Positions 6,443-8,460 of a DNA stretch of 8,460 bases are shown one piece after another. Positions within the stretch are counted from its first letter, which is position 1, and the number at the start of each line of letters is the position of its first letter. Under the pieces are notes generated by a model. The model was not told the DNA's origin and searched no databases. It saw only the letters and a program-made list of their open reading frames with translations. Made by a program: the position numbers and the translations under genes. Origin of the DNA: Nitrospira sp. (GTDB lineage: Bacteria > Nitrospirota > Nitrospiria > Nitrospirales > Nitrospiraceae); the NCBI GenBank assembly GCA_025361385.1, contig JANYAJ010000284.1, positions 1 to 8,460 on the forward strand. Direction: 5' to 3'.

Positions 6443-7018
6443 ATGCGTAGTGGAATGAAAATGCTTCTCGGGATCGCGGCGGGAACGGTGCTGTTAGGAA
6501 TAACAATAACGCCCGTCTGGGCGGACGGGGGGGCATCCTGCAGGGGTGGCGGTCATGCGTTCGGCATGGTGCGGCAGGGCATGTCGGGTCACGGAGGATG
6601 GACATCCCATACCCTTCGCCACCTCCTCAGGCATCAGCAGGATCTTGGCCTGACGGACGACCAGGTTACCAAGCTGAAAGTGATCGCTCTCGACCAGGAC
6701 CGTGCGAAGATCCGGGCTCACGCGGATGTTCAGGTGGCGGAGCGGGAGCTCCGGGCCTTGGTGGCGGATGAAAAGACGGATCTGTCCATCATCGAAGCCA
6801 AGGTCAACGAGCGCGAATCGTTCGCAGCCAAGCTGAGTTTTATGAGGATCAAAGCGAAACGTGATCTCTACGCCGTCTTGACTCCCGAACAGCGGGAGAA
6901 ACAGAAAACCATTCATGATCAGATGAAACAGGCGCATCGTGTGCGCCAGTTCAGCAGCCAGGGAATGGAAGCGGCTGATCATGGCCAGGTAGCTGGCGAC
7001 AGGAACCCCGCATCATAG
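6443..7018 (+). CDS. Spy/CpxP-family periplasmic protein
   Basis: A 191-residue exported protein. Residues 1-27 form a signal peptide (MRSGMKM, hydrophobic core, cleavage likely after VWA). The mature part begins with a Gly/His/Met-rich segment (GGGHAFGMVRQGMSGHGG; His38, 50, 57, 60, 64), then a mostly helical domain with both LTxxQ signatures of the family: LTDDQ at 70-74 and LTPEQ at 146-150. Family members are periplasmic chaperones or metal-linked stress proteins (Spy, CpxP, ZraP). Which role applies is not visible, but the His/Met-rich lead favours metal contact. The perfect AAGGAGGT at 6431-6438 fixes the start at 6443; the open frame reaches back to 6383, which would bury the signal peptide. 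An ECF sigma operon follows 121 bases later on the same strand, so it may be a target or part of that circuit. Confidence 0.85.
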   Translation: MRSGMKMLLGIAAGTVLLGITITPVWADGGASCRGGGHAFGMVRQGMSGHGGWTSHTLRHLLRHQQDLGLTDDQVTKLKVIALDQDRAKIRAHADVQVAERELRALVADEKTDLSIIEAKVNERESFAAKLSFMRIKAKRDLYAVLTPEQREKQKTIHDQMKQAHRVRQFSSQGMEAADHGQVAGDRNPAS

Positions 7019-7139
7019 GGCATCTCAGGTGAGCCAGAGAGAAGTCTGCAGACCGGCTACGTCATGGACGAATGGGGGCCCACGACGGCGGTGCATTCGG
7101 GGGCTGGTGTGGTCATGTTCCAGGATGGGGTATGATGCG

Positions 7140-7781
7140 ATGTACGGGCAGATGGCGGCAGAGTGCCCCGGCTTCATGGGAGTGCAGACTCTGGTGTCTG
7201 ATGATTGTGAGATTATCCGACTGGTGTTGGACGGAGAGGTCGATCGTTTTGCGGAATTGATCGCACGGCATCAGCAGCACGTGACGAGGATTACGAATCG
7301 GCATGTGCCGTCCGACCGCGTAGCGGAGATCGCGCACGATGTCTTTGTCCGGGCCTACACGAACCTGTCGAGTTTTTCCGGAAAGACCCCGTTCGAACAT
7401 TGGTTGTCCGGCATTGCGGTTCGGACCTGTTATGACTTCTGGCGATCGAGACGGCGGGAGGAGCTGCCGGTCAGCGCGTTGACCACGGAGCATCAGGCCT
7501 GGATGGACCATGTGCTGGTGGCGGAGTCCGACGACCAGTTTCGTGAGCAGGCCAGGAGGTGGGAGGCGGCGGAACTACTGCACTGGGCATTGGGTCATCT
7601 GTCGGCGGAAAACCGTCTCGTGCTGACGCTGGTCCATCTTGACGGCTATTCCGTTCGCGATGCGGCAGGTCTGCTGGGGTGGAGCCTGATCAATGTGAAG
7701 GTACGGGCCCACCGAGCCCGGCAGATGCTCAAGACGCTCTTATTCGAAAGGATGCGGCAGGAAGATGAGACGACGCGATGA
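7140..7781 (+). CDS. ECF-type RNA polymerase sigma factor
   Basis: About 213 residues from the start chosen. Region 2 spans about 21-105: DDCEIIRLVLDGEVDRFAEL, then AHDVFVRAYTNLSSF (core binding and -10 recognition) and the FEHWLSGIAVRTCYDFWRSRRR stretch. A linker follows. Region 4 is at about 148-205, with the helix-turn-helix YSVRDAAGLLGWSLINVKVRAHRAR. No region 3 is present, as in group 4 sigma factors. The start is uncertain: the frame is open to a GTG at 7029, but that lead has noncoding codon use. ATG 7140 has AGGATGGGG at 7122-7130. ATG 7176 or GTG 7194 would remove residues before region 2 and are also possible. Its stop overlaps the next gene by 17 bases, indicating translational coupling with a probable anti-sigma factor. 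Confidence 0.87.
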   Translation: MYGQMAAECPGFMGVQTLVSDDCEIIRLVLDGEVDRFAELIARHQQHVTRITNRHVPSDRVAEIAHDVFVRAYTNLSSFSGKTPFEHWLSGIAVRTCYDFWRSRRREELPVSALTTEHQAWMDHVLVAESDDQFREQARRWEAAELLHWALGHLSAENRLVLTLVHLDGYSVRDAAGLLGWSLINVKVRAHRARQMLKTLLFERMRQEDETTR

Positions 7782-8082
7782 TGAACGTATCGGTAAGGTA
7801 GCGCGCGTGCTGGCGGAGGCCCATCGCGCGCGTCACGAGCCTTCGCTCGGTGCCGACTGGAGCCTTCGAGTCATGAGGGCCATCCGCTTGGAAGCCGCAG
7901 GGCAGGGGTCGTTGAGGACGGCATTGAAGCTCGATCTGCTCGTATGGAGAACTGCCACGGTGGCTGCCGTCTTGGCCCTAGTGTTCACCGGTTCCGTATT
8001 GTTCTATACCACCGGAGACGCAGTCGAACTGACCGCACTGATGTCGAGTGAGTTCGATGCAACGGTGTCTCTCGTCGAGTAG
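7765..8082 (+). CDS. Probable single-pass membrane anti-sigma factor
   Basis: A 105-residue protein with a basic, helical N-terminal half (MRRRDDERIGKVARVLAEAH), one hydrophobic segment at about 63-82 (WRTATVAAVLALVFTGSVLF) and a short acidic C-terminal tail. Charge distribution predicts the N-terminus in the cytoplasm and the tail in the periplasm. I recognise no family motif, and the zinc anti-sigma signature (HxxxCxxC) is absent because there are no cysteines at all. The anti-sigma call rests on position and topology: it overlaps the sigma gene by 17 bases, and its size and layout resemble CnrY. The ATG directly follows AGGAAG within the sigma coding sequence. The next gene starts 26 bases after its stop, completing a sigma, anti-sigma and sensor order. 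Confidence 0.7.
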   Translation: MRRRDDERIGKVARVLAEAHRARHEPSLGADWSLRVMRAIRLEAAGQGSLRTALKLDLLVWRTATVAAVLALVFTGSVLFYTTGDAVELTALMSSEFDATVSLVE

Positions 8083-8108
8083 GCGGACATATGGAGGAGG
8101 AACCAGTC

Positions 8109-8420
8109 ATGGTGCCAGGAAAATTATGGGGCGGACTCCTTGTCTTGTTCATCGCGGGAGCGCTGATTGGCATCGCCGGGACCACGCTCTATCATCAATA
8201 CGAACAGGACCATCGATGGGACCGAGGCCCGGCCGCAAGACAGGAGCGGATCATGAAGCGTCTGATTCACGAGTTGGCCTTGACCTCGGCACAACAAGCC
8301 GAGATCGAGCCGATCGTCAACCGGACTCATGTGGAAATTCTACAGGTGCGCTTTCAACACCAGCCGGAAGTGGAACAGGCGCTGACCCGTGGGATGGCCG
8401 AGATCAAGACCAATCTGTAA
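8109..8420 (+). CDS. Membrane-anchored Spy/CnrX-like sensor, probably C-terminally truncated
   Basis: A 103-residue protein with one N-terminal membrane helix (about 7-28, uncleaved in appearance), then a periplasmic helical domain with LTSAQQAEIEPI at 58-69, the LTxxQ-like signature of Spy/CpxP/ZraP/CnrX-type (heavy-metal resistance) proteins. His29, His35, His54, His74 and His84 could be ligands. GGAGGAGG at 8093-8100 lies eight bases before the ATG at 8109; an in-frame ATG at 8091 would overlap this ribosome site. By analogy to CnrX it would sense a periplasmic signal and modulate the upstream anti-sigma factor. The protein ends at EIKTNL, just where I would expect the second LTxxQ motif and last helix, and AT-rich DNA follows. 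Relatives I recall are longer (CnrX about 148 residues). A natural short form cannot be excluded. Confidence 0.78.
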   Translation: MVPGKLWGGLLVLFIAGALIGIAGTTLYHQYEQDHRWDRGPAARQERIMKRLIHELALTSAQQAEIEPIVNRTHVEILQVRFQHQPEVEQALTRGMAEIKTNL

Positions 8421-8421
8421 C

Positions 8422-8445
8422 TGAGGCGGTATATTTAAATCCTCA
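8422..8445. other. AT-rich end with short inverted repeat
   Basis: TGAGG (8422-8426) and CCTCA (8441-8445) flank an AT-rich loop containing the palindrome ATTTAAAT (8433-8440). The last 40 bases hold only about 12 G or C, well below the rest of the window. It could be a weak terminator, or the first bases of an inserted or rearranged segment. Confidence 0.3.
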
Positions 8446-8460
8446 TTACTTATATCATAT

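Noticed and set aside
7029..7139. N-terminal extension of the sigma factor to GTG 7029
   Set aside because: Codon use in this part is poor (AGA codons, many Gly/Arg/Trp/Cys), it lies before the normal ECF start and no good ribosome site precedes it.

Overview
The window is bacterial chromosomal DNA, moderately GC-rich (I estimate high 50s percent G+C by eye), with strong AGGAGG-type ribosome binding sites and ATG starts. The mix of genes suggests an environmental Gram-negative bacterium with an outer membrane: a lipoprotein, an ECF sigma factor module, Spy/CpxP-like periplasmic proteins and PilZ proteins. The protein style reminds me of Nitrospira (Nitrospirota). That is an impression from sequence alone and not a placement.

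Layout. Bases 106-972 carry a lipoprotein gene on the minus strand. All other genes are on the plus strand. A divergent spacer separates the lipoprotein from a 74-residue DUF2892/YgaP-type membrane protein (1214-1438). A 446-residue ArsB/NhaD-type ion transporter follows (1708-3048), with a good sigma-70-like promoter in front and a hairpin just after its stop. A 398-base gap leads to a PilZ protein (3447-3827). A 328-base gap then leads to a second, divergent PilZ-like protein (4156-4605), a two-CBS-domain protein with a long helical N-terminus (4739-5512) and a small cysteine-rich zinc-ribbon protein of unknown function (5621-5980). A 462-base gap comes next, opening with a pair of nested perfect inverted repeats (5988-6072).

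The right end is the most coherent block. It holds a secreted Spy/CpxP-like protein (6443-7018), then a tightly packed set: an ECF sigma factor (7140-7781), an overlapping one-helix membrane protein that is probably its anti-sigma factor (7765-8082), and a membrane-anchored protein with one LTxxQ-type motif (8109-8420). The last three match the plan of CnrH-CnrY-CnrX, in which a periplasmic sensor releases a sigma factor through a membrane anti-sigma factor. I infer an envelope-stress or metal-stress circuit whose likely output includes the upstream Spy-like gene. The sensor gene stops early, where a second LTxxQ motif would be expected, and the DNA after it turns AT-rich. It may have been cut short by an insertion or a rearrangement just outside the window.

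The middle block (two PilZ proteins plus a CBS protein) suggests sensing of c-di-GMP and adenine nucleotides. The genes are separated by 130-330 bases, so a single operon is not shown. I saw no tRNA, rRNA, CRISPR array, transposase or integrase.
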